From Cephalopachus bancanus (Eukaryota; Chordata; Mammalia; Primates; Tarsiidae), in contig JAPVLO010000001.1 of the NCBI GenBank assembly GCA_027257055.1, positions 16,100,501 through 16,164,500 on the forward strand: DNA of 64,000 bases. The letters are read 5' to 3'. Within the stretch, counting starts at the first letter, position 1; each line of letters opens with the position of its first letter. A program made the translations under genes and the position numbers. Positions 20,917 to 31,100 of this stretch are shown piece after piece. The notes below the pieces were generated by a model, which was not told the origin of the DNA, did not search any database, and saw nothing but the letters and a program-made list of their open reading frames with translations.

Positions 20917-21190
20917 TGACGCATCCTGCTTTCTGTTTCAGTGCGTAGCCGCGATGTTGCCATACCATGTGCAGGCTACGGTGCGCACAGCATTCTGCCT
21001 GTCCTGCCTTGCTGGGGCACGAACGCCCTTTCCTGAGCGCATATAAGCCGGGTCTGAGGAGGTCACGAGTGCAAAGGTCTACCCATCCTATGATCACCCG
21101 AGACCTAGTTTCTGTCTGCAGTTTCCCCAACAAAGCACCCAACGCCAACACGCTGGATGTGTCTGCCTTGTTCTCCGACTCCTTGGCGTC
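20917..21190 (+). mobile_element. Candidate LTR-like segment
   Basis: CATATAAGCC at 21040-21049 looks like a TATA box. About 80 bases downstream CCCCAACAAAGCACCC at 21125-21140 is one change from a typical retroviral CCCCAATAAAGC polyadenylation site. It is followed by a U5-like stretch. No paired LTR, primer site or retroviral frame was found, so it would be a solo LTR. Confidence 0.35.
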
Positions 21191-21600
21191 GAGGGGCTGC
21201 TCTACACACACAGCCTTCTCCAGAACAGGGGACAGTGTCTTACCATCCCTTTCCAGACACACAGACCTCAGACGCACAGAGCCCAAGGAATTCACCCTCC
21301 AGCACTGTTCACAGTCGCGGAATCCCTCCGGATGGGCTGTGCTGAGTGTGCGTTTTCCACCCTGCATGCTCAGACTTTATATCCCTTCGTGCCGGCAAAT
21401 TCAGGCTCGGGGCTAAAGCAGCAGTTTAGGGACCGTCCGCCTCTTTCGCATGTGCTGGGCGCCCACTCCGTCCCGGGCCGTGCTAAGCTGGATCCACGAC
21501 TGGTTGCCCTCAACAGGTTCCCACGTGAGCGGGAGACAGACGTTTGGACCAACGGGTTTCAAACTGGAGGTATCTGGGATGCCTTTTAAACAGAAAACAC
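21191..21600. other. Unassigned GC-rich DNA
   Basis: Nothing recognised. Confidence 0.5.
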
Positions 21601-21885
21601 AGGGCTGGGTGCAGTCTCACGCCTGCAATCTCAGCTCTTTGGGAGGCCAAAGGGGGAGGCCACTTGAGGCCAGGGGCTTGAGACCAGTGAGACCCCACCT
21701 CTACCAAAAACGAAAACAGAACAGCCGGGCATGGTGGCACCCGGGCCCCCAGCTCGTCGGGAGGTGGGATCGGAGGATGGCAAGCCCGGGAGCTCAAGGC
21801 TCAGCGAGCTACGACCACGCCACTGCCCTCCGGCCGGGGCAACAGGGTGAGACCCTGCCTCTAGAAAACACAAGCAAACAAAGGA
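21601..21885 (+). mobile_element. Diverged Alu-family SINE
   Basis: From GGGCTGGGTGCAGTCTCACG to GTGAGACCCTGCCTC with an A-rich tail. Left-arm deletions. Confidence 0.88.
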
Positions 21886-22019
21886 GCTCCAACAAACACG
21901 GACGCTCGGGGCCCGCTCCAAGCCAACTGGAGCCAAATGTCTGGGACAGACTTGGCCTGGGGAAGAAACAAATTCCCTAGGTGACTTTAGTCTCGCAGGC
22001 TTAGCAATACCTTGGGCAG

Positions 22020-22099
22020 GGGCAGCCCCTTCCGGCCCCCTCCCGCTGTGGGAGCTCTTCTGTCCTCAGTGAATCCTGCAAAAACGAAAAGAAAAAAGA
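22020..22099 (+). mobile_element. Short A-tailed retroposon resembling an ERV LTR R region (copy 2)
   Basis: Body of about 61 nt with GGGGCAGCCCC, CTGTGGGAGCT and a TGAATCCTGC end, then an A-rich tail. It is flanked by a clear TSD, AATACCTTGGGCAG at 22006-22019 and AATCCCTTGGGCAG at 22100-22113, preceded by TTAG, as expected for L1-driven insertion. The body resembles the R region of class I ERV LTRs and matches the minus-strand copy at 17979-18039. It may be the retroposed product of an LTR transcript ending at the first poly(A) site. Confidence 0.65.
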
Positions 22100-22323
22100 A
22101 ATCCCTTGGGCAGACAAGATGGTGTGGTTGAGAGGGCGGAGGGAGGGAGTGCTTAGTCCTCACCGAGCAGGACCCAGGAAGATGTGGGCAGAGGGGGCGT
22201 CCGGGTTGACGGGGAGGTGAGCAGGCCTTAGGAGCAGCGCGGAAGAAGCGTCCAGGCCAGGGGCCCGAGGACGGCCTGTGGAGGGCAGGAGCAGAGTTTC
22301 TGCCGTGGAAGGATTCTAGGAGC

Positions 22324-22480
22324 AGGCCGAGTGCGGTGGCTCACACCTGGAGTCCCAGCACTTTGGGAGGCCAAGGAGGGAGGATGGCTTGAGTCAGAGC
22401 TGGAGACCGGCCTGGGGAACGCACTGCAACCCTGTCTCTGTCAGAAAGAAGAAAGGGAGGGAGGGAAAAGAAGAAAGACT
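22324..22480 (+). mobile_element. Free left Alu monomer (FLAM-like)
   Basis: GGCCGAGTGCGGTGGCTCAC to CCCTGTCTCTGTC followed by a purine-rich tail. No right arm. Confidence 0.82.
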
Positions 22481-22724
22481 GGCTCTAGGACCAACCCAGG
22501 GGGAGACGGTCACCCAGATCATTCTGGACCTGCAGGCACAGGGGCCCCGGGGAGCCCGAGGCAGCCATGCTCCCCACCCTCAGGGAACAGCCCTTTCTCT
22601 CATCAGAAGAGGCAGGCTAATTATTGGCACATTCCTGTTCCAGCTTAAGGTTTGTCATTTGAGGCCCAAAAATGCTTGCTTTGAACTGTCTTTACAGGAA
22701 GGCCCTGTTTTTGTCCCCGCCCCC

Positions 22725-23013
22725 TTTTTTTGAGTTGGGGTCTCTCACTCTGTCACCCAGGCTGGAGTGTAGTGGCACACTCACGGGCACCCCAGCGTCA
22801 GCATACTGGGCTCCGGCGATCCTTCCGTCTCAGCCTCCCGAGTAGCTGGAATCACAGGCGTACGCTACCATGCCTGGCTAATTCTTTGGTACCTTGTAGG
22901 GACAAGACCTCACCAAGTTGCCCAGGCTGGTCTTGAACCCTGGGCTCAGGCAATCCTCTCGCCTCTGCCTCCCAAAGTGCGGGGATGATAGGCCTGAGCT
23001 ACCGCGCCCGGCC
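22725..23013 (-). mobile_element. Alu-family SINE, full length, old type
   Basis: Flanked by CCCTGTTTTTG and GCCTGTTTTTG. The right arm reads CACACTCACGGGCACCCCAGC. Confidence 0.95.
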
Positions 23014-23657
23014 TGTTTTTGCCCTCTTCTTTCTGCCGAATCCTTTCCACGTAGGGTCAATGAAGCCCACATTCCTTGTTTCCCTGGACGCTGGCCTTCA
23101 AGGTGAAGGGCAGGTGAGGACGGTGTGGGGGTGTGGGTGGCGTGGGTGTGGCCGGAAGTGTCTGCCTGCAAACCCACAGCTGCTCTTGAGCTCGGGGTCT
23201 GCGTCCTGCCTGTCACTTCCCATGCCTCCTCCCTTCCCCCACCATCAGGAAGCAGCCATGTTGTCAGTGGGGGGTGGAGGGGATCCCGCATACCAGGAGC
23301 TGATGGGGACAGTTACCTCCTCAGACTCCCACAGTGACCTGACCCGACTCAGGCCCAGGCCAGTCCTCTCGCGGATTCTGCTCCCTGGCATCGGTTACCG
23401 GGAAAGGGAGCACGGCCCGGTGGGCCCCTTGGGGCTAAGCAGATCTCTGCTTGGGAGAAGGAAGAAGCTTTAGGCCTTGGCACTTCCGGCAGTCATTTCA
23501 CGCTTGAAATCGCTGTGATGGGCTCCAGCCTTTCACTGCTGTTTGTCAGGCTACGGTAGCCTATTTCCAAAGATGACCCCTCACAAACTCTCCCGGCTCT
23601 GTCAGTGGCCTTCCTCCCTTCAAGAAGTGAAATCTGTTTCCTCGTCACTTTTGAAGC
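23014..23657. other. Unassigned DNA
   Basis: No gene or repeat recognised. A GT-rich patch lies at 23120-23160. Confidence 0.5.
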
Positions 23658-23944
23658 TTTTTTTTCTTTTTTTCTCTTTTTGGAGTTGGGATCTCACTCT
23701 GTTGCTCAGGCTGGAGTGCAGTGGCATGATCACAGCTCTCTGCGGCCTTGACCTCCTGGGCTCAGGCCTCCTGAGTAGCTGCGACTACAGGCGTGTGCCA
23801 CTACACTCCGCTCACTTTTTATGTTTTGTAGAGCTCTCACTGTGTTGCCCAGGCTGGTCCTGCACTCCTGGGCTCAAGCAATCCTCCTGCCTTGGCCTCC
23901 CAACCCAAAGTGCTGGGATGACAGGCGCAAGCCACCTCACCGGC
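23658..23944 (-). mobile_element. Alu-family SINE, old (J-like)
   Basis: General primate form GCATGATCACAGCTC rather than the lineage-specific right arm. T-rich tail with C and A interruptions. Confidence 0.92.
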
Positions 23945-24911
23945 CTTCAAGCCTCTTTTAAAAGAGGACTAATCCCATCCCTAATCACCCCCTAGGCCCC
24001 ACCTCTTCACATGACTGCATTACAGATCTGGAGGGACCAAGTTGCTAGAAAATAGCACCGGGTGAACTGGATTTCCTGTCATTTTAGTAGTCTGGCCGAT
24101 TTGTTTTCCTAGCTTTAGAGTGAAGACGCTGACATATGTAACAGAAAACCCGCCTCACCTGGTTCACACAAAGGCATTCATTCTCTCTCATGACATGGAA
24201 TTCCAGGTGAGGGAAGCAGCACTCCTCCTCCCATCCTCCGGGCTCCCATCCCCAGGGCGAAGATGTCCTGAGGCCACCTCCTCTCAGGGAGGCAAAAGGG
24301 CTGCACAGCACCGGGCGTTGCATCCAGACACCAGCATCTGGCGGGGGAAGGAGTGTTTCCTCTCCATGTTCCCTTATGTGAGTGAGGAAACCTCTCCCTG
24401 ACGACTCCAGGCTCGGGACTCCCTCACTCGAGCCGTTGGAAGCCAGTCACTGGAAGGAGAAACAGCCAGCCCGAGTGGCTCAGATGAGCCGGCGCTTGCC
24501 CCGGCTCTGCAGAGGACGGATTCCTGAACCAGGGAGGGCGGAGAGGGCCTGGCGGCTGCAGTGGCGACCAGCAGCGACTCCTCCGAGGGCACAGAAAGTA
24601 ATTCCCATTCGCCACGGAGTGAAACAGACGCTCTTCTGAGACGCTGGCCTTGGCTTACGGTTCCGGCACTAAGCGTCACGTTGGCAAGGAGGAAGAAGTT
24701 GAGTCGAAGCCTGGCTCTCTCCGTCGGGGTCTGGCAGGAAACAGACCTTCTCGCAAGGGGATCGGAAGACGGCGGGAGGAGGGACTCCCCAAGGGGGCCG
24801 TTACCGAGACCGGCACCAGTGGGAGGCGGATACCAGGCCCAGGCCCTGAGAGGCACGGGGGCGGGAGCCGCTGCCTGCGTTCATGGCCCACCCGACAAGA
24901 ACTGGCTGGGG
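23945..24911. other. Unassigned DNA, moderately CpG-rich from 24400
   Basis: No exon recognised. CpGs are frequent at 24410-24850 but without a clear promoter motif. Confidence 0.45.
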
Positions 24912-25047
24912 GCCGCAGCTCGCGCCCGTAGTACCAACCTTTGGGAGCCTGAGGAGGGAGGACGGCTTGAACCCTGGGCAGCATAGCAAGACCTCATCTC
25001 TTAAAAGAAAATTAGCTGGGTGTGGCGGCATGCAGAAGGATTGCCCA
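24912..25047 (+). mobile_element. Partial Alu-family SINE
   Basis: Left arm from CGCCCGTAGTACCAACC plus the first bases of a right arm (GCTGGGTGTGGCGGCATGC), then a break. Confidence 0.8.
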
Positions 25048-25606
25048 AGCTAGGTGCGGTGGCTCACACCTATAATCCCAGCACTTTGGGAGGCCAAGGA
25101 GAGGATTGCCTGAGCCCCGGGTTCCAGACCCGCCTGGGCAACATGGGGAGCTGTTGTCTCTACAATAAAAAAAAAAAAGACTCGGTGGCTCAGCCTGTCA
25201 TCCCGCGCCTTTGGGAGGCTGAGGTGAGTGGATGGCCTGAGCCCAAGGGCTCGAGACCCGCCTGGGCAACTTGGCGAGACCTCGTCTCTACAATAAATCA
25301 AAAAGAAAATTAGCCAGGCGTGGCAGCGCTCGCCTGGAGTTCCAGCTACTCGGAAGGCTGAGGCGGAAGGACGGCCGGAGCCCAGCGGGTCGAGGCTGCG
25401 GTGGCCGGGAGCGTGCCACTGCCCTCCAGCCTGGGCGACAGAGTGAGACTCCAACTCAAAAAAAAAAAATCAGCCGGGTGTGGTGGCATGCGCCTGTGGT
25501 TCCAGTCACTTGGGAGGCGGAGGACTGCTTGAGCCCAGCATGACTGTGTCATTGCACTCCAGCCTGGTGACAGACCGAGACCCCAACTCAAAAAAGAAAA
25601 AAAAAA
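25048..25606 (+). mobile_element. Outer Alu, split by an inner Alu
   Basis: Left arm 25048-25177 (GGTGCGGTGGCTCACACC ... CTACAATAAAA) and right arm 25469-25606 (TCAGCCGGGTGTGGTGGC ... CCCCAACTC). The right arm has an internal deletion. Confidence 0.88.
25178..25468 (+). mobile_element. Inner Alu, slightly 5'-truncated
   Basis: Starts at CTCGGTGGCTCAGCC in the A-rich linker of the outer copy. It mixes CCCGCGCCTTTGGG with an older GTGGCCGGGAGCGTGCCAC right arm, so it is intermediate between old and young types. Confidence 0.93.
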
Positions 25607-25607
25607 A

Positions 25608-25895
25608 TCTGGGCGCAGTGGCTCATGCCTGTAAATCCCAGCACTTTGAGAGGCCGAGATGAGAGGACTACTTGAGCTCAGGGGTTCAAGACCAGCCTGA
25701 GCAACATGATGTGACCTCGTCTCTACAAAAAATCAGCCAGGCTTGGTGGCACATGCCTGTGGTTCCAGTTACTTGGAAGGCTGAGGCGGAAGGATCGCCT
25801 GAACCCAGCAGGTCAAGGCTGCGGTGGCTGTGAGTGAGCCACTGCACTCCAGCTGGGGGCCGGAGTGAGACTCCAACTCAAAAACAAACAAAAAC
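25608..25895 (+). mobile_element. Alu-family SINE, full length, old type
   Basis: CTGGGCGCAGTGGCTCATGCC to ACTCCAACTC with an A/C tail. Right arm GTGGCTGTGAGTGAGCCAC. Confidence 0.93.
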
Positions 25896-26539
25896 CCGGT
25901 AGTCTCAGGGGACACCCGCACTGCCAGGCCTGCGGAGGCCAGGAAGGAGAGGGGGCGTGCCCAGCCTCCCTCCTCTCCAGTGGTGGCAGGTGCCTGGGTT
26001 GGTGAAGATCCACTGAGGGCGGCCCTCAGCCTCCCGGGGATGGAAGGATCAGCAGGGTTGGAGAAAGGAATCGGAACCATCGACCAGACTGGGGGCGTCC
26101 TGCTCTGGGTGCTACTTCCAGCCACCGAGGAAGGCCATTCCCGCCCCACAGCCACCCGGGAGGTCTGTCCAGCCACTTCGCTCCCCTCAACGCTGTGGGG
26201 CCGTTTCTGGAGGGGCCACGAAAGGTGGCGACGCCTCTGTGATTATCTGTGGCTGAAGGGAAGCCGGACACCAGAGCCTCGACTGAGTCGAGGCTGCTCT
26301 GTGTCCCTGGCTGCGGGCCTGGCGCCTGGGAAGCCCTCTCCCTGGGACCGGGACGGGGCATCCTGTGCCCGCTTCGGAGCCGGCAGCACCAAGGACCTGC
26401 CACCAGGGCCTGGAGGTCCGCGGAGCCAGAGGCCTCTCGTCGGGCCAGGCCAGCCTGTCTGCCTGGCCCCCTGGTGGCCGCCAGGGCGGAATCTGGGAGG
26501 CCACAGGCGGGCGGAGGGCCGGGGGCCTGCTGATGGAAC
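25896..26539. other. Unassigned GC-rich DNA upstream of the CpG island
   Basis: No repeat or exon recognised. Several frames stay open on both strands because of composition. Confidence 0.5.
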
Positions 26540-26912
26540 AGGTGCACTAACCCTCGGACCACCGGCCTAGAGTTGTCCACTGTCCCGGCTCTGGGGACAG
26601 AGGACCAGGAGGCCAGACCTAGGGCGCGGCCGGGGAGTAGTCTGGGAGGCCCGAACCGGGGCAGGAGGGGCGGGGCGGGGCGGGGCGCGCAGCGGGCGGC
26701 AGGTGGAGCGGGTTCACCGACCCCTGGGCGCCCGACCCAGAGGCCACCGTCGCGGCTCTGGGGACGGAGGGCCAGGAGGCCAGGCCAGAGTCAGGACGCG
26801 GGGAGGGGCTGGCGGGGCGCGGCTGGCGGAGCAGGTGCACCAACCCTGGGCCGCCCGACCCAGAGGCCACCGTCGCGGCTCCGGGGACCGAGGGCCAGGA
26901 GGCCAGGCCCAG
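26540..26912. repeat. Decayed triplicated segment in the promoter region
   Basis: The block CGGCTCTGGGGAC followed by (GGA)GGGCCAGGAGGCCAGG occurs at 26586, 26753 and 26876 (spacing 167 and 123). The last two copies share CCCGACCCAGAGGCCACCGT just upstream of it. Three overlapping GC boxes (26668-26690) lie between copies one and two. Confidence 0.85.
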
Positions 26913-27614
26913 GCGACCGCCAGATCCCGGAGGGAGCAAGGGTCCCAGCGGGGAGACCCCGCCCCACCCGACCCCGAAAGCCACCTGCCAGGCGGGAGGA
27001 GCCACGCGGGCGGGCGCCAGGCGCGGGAGGCCAGCCCGGCTGGCGGGCCCCGCCTCTCCGCCCCGCCCTCCCGCGCGAGCCGCCCGCCGGGGCTGCGCGT
27101 GGGCAAGCGCGTCGCCCGCCCGGAGCCCGGCGGGCGCCCGGGCCCCGGGCCCCCGCGCCGCCGACCGCCCCGCGCCTGCGCCCCGGGAGGCGGACGCGGG
27201 CGGCGGGCCGGCGCGGCCCTCGGGGGTCCGGCGGGGCGGGGCCGGGCGGGGCGGCGGGGGCGGGCGGGGGCGTGCCGCGGGCGGGGGCGCGGGCCGCCGG
27301 CGCATGCTCACCGCGCCCGTGACGTGCGCGCCCCGAGCGGAGCCGGCGAGGCCGCAGAGCGCGGCGGGCGCGGGGCGGCGCGGAGCGGGGAGCGGGCGGG
27401 CGAGCGGGCGGTGCCGCGGGCGCTCCGCCGCCGAGCGCGCAGCCCCGCGGACGGCGCAGCGGCGCGCGGCTGCCACAGCCCCGCAGCCCGCCCGGCGCCC
27501 GCCCTCGGGCCGCCGCCGGCCGGGCGCGAGCGCGGAGGGGCCGCGGCCGCCCCCGCCGCGCCCCCGCGCCCCGGCCGTGACCGGCGCGGGCGCGGCCGCA
27601 CGGGCCGGGAGCCC

Positions 27615-27647
27615 ATGGGCGCGCGGGGCCGGGCGCGGGGGCGCTAG
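27615..27647 (+). other. Possible upstream ORF in the ATP11A leader (10 codons)
   Basis: ATGGGC opens a 10-codon frame (MGARGRARGR) that stops at TAG 21 bases before the ATP11A start codon. The context has G at +4 but C at -3, so it is only moderately favourable. It matters only if transcription starts upstream of 27615. Confidence 0.4.
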
Positions 27648-27668
27648 CGGCGGCGCGGCGCGGGAGCC

Positions 27669-27707
27669 ATGGACTGCAGCCGCGTGCGGGCGCTCGTGCG
27701 CAGATAC
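27669..27707 (+). CDS. ATP11A: ATP11A, coding part of exon 1 (P4-ATPase phospholipid flippase)
   Basis: The frame encodes MDCSRVRALVRRY and then meets a perfect donor GTGAGT at 27708. The human ATP11A protein, as I remember it, begins MDCSLVRTLVHRY followed by CAGEEN, so 10 of 13 residues match and the break falls in phase 0 just before CAGEEN. The paralogue ATP11C, as I remember it, also has CAGEE after a short divergent N-terminus. The start is in a strong context (GAGCCATGG, purine at -3 and G at +4) inside a CpG island. The family protein, of roughly 1100-1200 residues, works with CDC50A/TMEM30A at the plasma membrane and moves phosphatidylserine and phosphatidylethanolamine to the inner leaflet using ATP. 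None of the catalytic domains lies in this window, so this is a partial gene. Confidence 0.87.
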
Positions 27708-27713
27708 GTGAGT
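27708..27713 (+). other. ATP11A: 5' splice site of ATP11A exon 1
   Basis: TAC|GTGAGT: intron bases +1 to +6 fit the consensus perfectly. The last exon base is C rather than G. Confidence 0.85.
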
Positions 27714-28140
27714 GCCGCGCGGGCCCCGGGCGGGCGGGCGGGACGGCGGGCGGCCGCGCGGGGTCCCGGCGCGCGGCCCGCCCGCCCCGGCGGCCCCGGC
27801 CCGCCGCGCGCGCCCTCCCCGAGCGGCCGGGCGGCCGCGGGCGCCGGGCGCCCGCGGGAGCCGGCTTCGCGCGGCGCGGCCTCCCCGGGGCGGCCGGGGC
27901 GACTTCGCCGTGGTGCCTGCGCGCGGGCGAGGGCCGCCGGCGCTTCCCCGAAGGCGCCGGCGGGCGCGCGTGTCTGTCCGCGGACCGACTCCGAAGTGGA
28001 GTTGGGGATCCGTCCGTGGTTTGGGTTTTTTTGGCCGGGGCGTAAGCAGCTGGGCGGAAGCCTGGGTGCCCGCGGGGGCGGAGCGCGCGCTCCGCTGACC
28101 CGGGGAGAGCCGGGGGGAAGGCTGGGCAGGGAAAGTTGGC

Positions 28141-31100
28141 TGGTTTTGCGCCAGTGTCAGGAGCGGCTGGCTCGAGGCATGCGAAGGGGCGTGTGTGCGG
28201 AAGAGAAAGAAAACTGTCCCGAGGATGGCGTTTCCTGCCGCTCACTCCAACAAGAAGCGTCATTGTTCCCAGAGGCTGACGGTCCTGGTGTGCTTGGTCA
28301 CAGGTTCGAGGCGTCGCATGCCGCGGCTTGGTACCGGCCCGGGGCAGTTTGGGCGCTCGTGCCTTCCGGGTCGGGGAGTGGCCTCAGGCAGTCTCATGGC
28401 CCCGGGCCTCCTGTGATCGGAGACCGTGGCCCTGGCCAAAGATGTGTTTCTTGTTATCCCGGGAAATGACACATCCACGTCCCCCCCCCCCGTGTATTCA
28501 CCGACCAAGCCTCGGGGGTCAGGGGACGGGCGCGCGCCTCGGAAGATGCTTCCTGTTGGCGAGGAAGCCTCGGGAAGGCGGGCCTGGGTCCCACGGGAGC
28601 GGGGCCTCACCTCTGGGCCTCGGTGGGGAAGGCGGAGGCTGCAGAGCGCGTCCCTGCCTCCGGCGTCTCGAGCCCCAGAGTCCCGCTCGTCCCGCGGGGG
28701 GTGTACAGCCGGTGACGCCTCGTCCAGCTACAGTGGTGCTCAGAAAACCCAGTGACAGGGACTGCGGGGGACCAGGTTTGCCAGAGAAATGGAACCTCCC
28801 GTCTTCAGCCTTGTCCTCGGGGGGTGTGCATGCCGGGCAGGCTGTTCTCCTGCCTTGGCCTCCTCGGAGGGAAATGGGAGGGGAGGGGGCACCGGCCCTT
28901 CTCGAAAGTGTTCTCACCGCGTCTCGAGGTCGTCCCGGGCCCTTCGAGCTCCAGGGTTCTGGGCTGAGCAGGAGGGTCGTCAGGCTGCGGGAAATACAGT
29001 GCCGTCTGCTTCCATGGAAACGAAAGGCGAGGGCGGCCGCGTCTCCTCTGACCCTGCGGAGACCGGCTGCTGCCCCGGGGGCGCTTACCCCCGACCGGGT
29101 TCCTGACTCCTTCATCCCAGGAGGGGGGCAGACCAGGGTCCAACTTGGGCGCCGGCCTTTGCTTCCTCTGGGCCCTCAACTGTTAGATGTCCCGACTCTG
29201 GGGACCTTCTTAGGCAGTGAACTTTGTTCGTTCCCTTTTGCTGTGTTAGTACACGCAGGACATCACATTTCTCTCAGGTCTGAGGGCTGAATATTGGTTA
29301 GTGAACTTGCCCAGCTATGTAAGATCTGATCCTATCCCTGGAACACAAGTTACGGGATACTCCTTATTTCTCCTGGTCTCATTTCACTTTTGGGGGGGGC
29401 ACTGTGTTTATCTGGCTACTTCACCGTATTCACATACAAAATCATGCGTTTCTATCATTTTAACCTCATCTCCATGATAGTGAGTTAATTTGACTTTCTC
29501 CAGAAACAGTCATGATGTTTTCTTGTCATTTGGCTATCTTCCAGTACGTAGGACTAAATGATACTTGCTTTTGCTGCAGAAACAAAAGGGCCTGGGGTTG
29601 AGTATTCACACTCCCGTGACACGTGCCTTCTTTTGTAACAGTGAATACATGTGCCCCGCATAGCCAGAATTCCTGGGACAGCTCTCCAGCTCCTTCTGAT
29701 GCCTGGGGTTGCCAGAAGGTGAGGATGTCCGTGGAGAACTTGGCGCGGGTCTCTCTCATCCTGGGTTAGCCCTGGGGAGAAGCCCAGGCACATAACCGAG
29801 AGACCCCTCTTCCGGCCTGCCGGTCTCCTCCGAGGTGTGCGCGGCCCTCTGGGTGTCTGGACGCATGCCGCCGTGCGGAGGCGTTCTGTGTTTCTAAGTG
29901 GCGCAGCGCTGCTGTACCAGGAAGTAGTTTAAGGACCACGAGGTGGGCTGACCTACATGTCTAACACTTCAGAAGCCTTCTGAGCGGAGGGACGAGGAGC
30001 ATTCCTTTCTGGAGGAGTGTGGCAGGAAACAGACCCAGAGGGCTGAAATGCCGAGAGAAGCCAGGGGGGCCTCAGGGCTCTGGGTGCTGGCGGCTGCCTG
30101 GGAGACCCGCCTGCCTGCTTGGCAACTGTGTAGCCTTCTCCTGCCTCCGTGTCCTCCTCTGAGGAGCACAGTCGTAGTCCCTTGTGTTGTGAGGCCCCAA
30201 GGAGCTTCTGCGGCGAAGAGCTGAGTGGGGCCTGGTCCTAGGAAGGGCCCAGCACAGCTTCTCCCGTGGGCTGCAGGGGGGGTGGCGGCGTGAGGGGGCG
30301 GGGGTGGGCTTGGCCGGGGAGAGAGCGCACCCGTGGATGCCCACCGGTTCTGTTGGGCCACCCGCTGGTCCCAGCCAGTGGGGTGCTGGGTGGCAAGGGG
30401 CCCAGACAGAAGTCGGAAGCCCTCAAGGCGAGACGTGGTGAAGGGGCAGGCGAAGCAGAAAGTCCACAGGCCGCGCCGGGCAGGGAGAGTTCTCCGAGGG
30501 CCAGCGTCCTCTTTAAGGGCGACCTGGGGACACTCCCCCCCCCCCCCCCCGTCCCTGCTGCACACTGAGGGGATTTGACTTTTCTTGAGAGTTCTGCAGG
30601 TCCGGAGCTTAATCTCGTTAGGGCCCGGTCATCTGTCTCCGGTGATTCAGCCTGGTGCTGTTTGCCAGTCGGGCTCTGCTGCCTGCCAAAGTTCCTGCTC
30701 ACTTCAGCCTTCTGGTTTTGGCTTTCCAGCATAGATCTCTAACGTGCTAAGACTCAGTCGTACCCCACATCTTTAAAATAAAAATTTTAAAAACAGACCA
30801 AAAAACATCCCAGGATAGGAAACTTCGGAGAATCCGAGGGCTTTCCTTGCTGACAGGAGATGCTTGCTCTCAACACAAGCAGCTTGTTGCACTGGGATTT
30901 TTTTTTTTAAGAGAAAAATAAATATTTTTGGTTCCTGAGACTGCGAGTGTTGCCATGTGAGAGTGTTTTAAGTCTTCTAGAAAGCTCAGCCATTCATATG
31001 CATGCGCGTATATCCACTTTGCTTTGCTTTTCTTTAACCAAATGGTTTGTAATGTAAACACATCGTGCTCAGCTGGGGCGCTTCCTGAGACAGACTAATT

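Larger units (their letters stand above)
26560..28140 (+). promoter_or_regulatory. ATP11A: ATP11A CpG-island promoter and 5' region
   Basis: About 1.6 kb of very high GC with dense CpG, free of SINEs, surrounding the first coding exon. There is no TATA box. Sp1-type GGGGCGGGGC boxes are tandem at 26668-26690 and 27230-27285. GCGCATGC at 27300-27307 is an NRF1 half-site-like motif and TGACGTG at 27320-27326 is a CRE-like motif. This is the standard architecture of a broadly expressed gene. The start site cannot be fixed from sequence alone; a position between about 27300 and 27600 is an inference. Confidence 0.85.

Noticed and set aside
20560..20919. Retroviral protein end before the 20.9-kb LTR-like segment
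   Set aside because: No recognisable retroviral motif; position next to an uncertain LTR is not enough evidence.
26791..28263. 490-residue minus-strand open frame across the CpG island
   Set aside because: Composition is almost all Ala, Arg, Gly and Pro; the frame overlaps ATP11A exon 1 and is open only because GC-rich DNA has few stop codons. The overlapping frames of 285, 314, 249 and 266 residues at 26573-28469 fail for the same reason.
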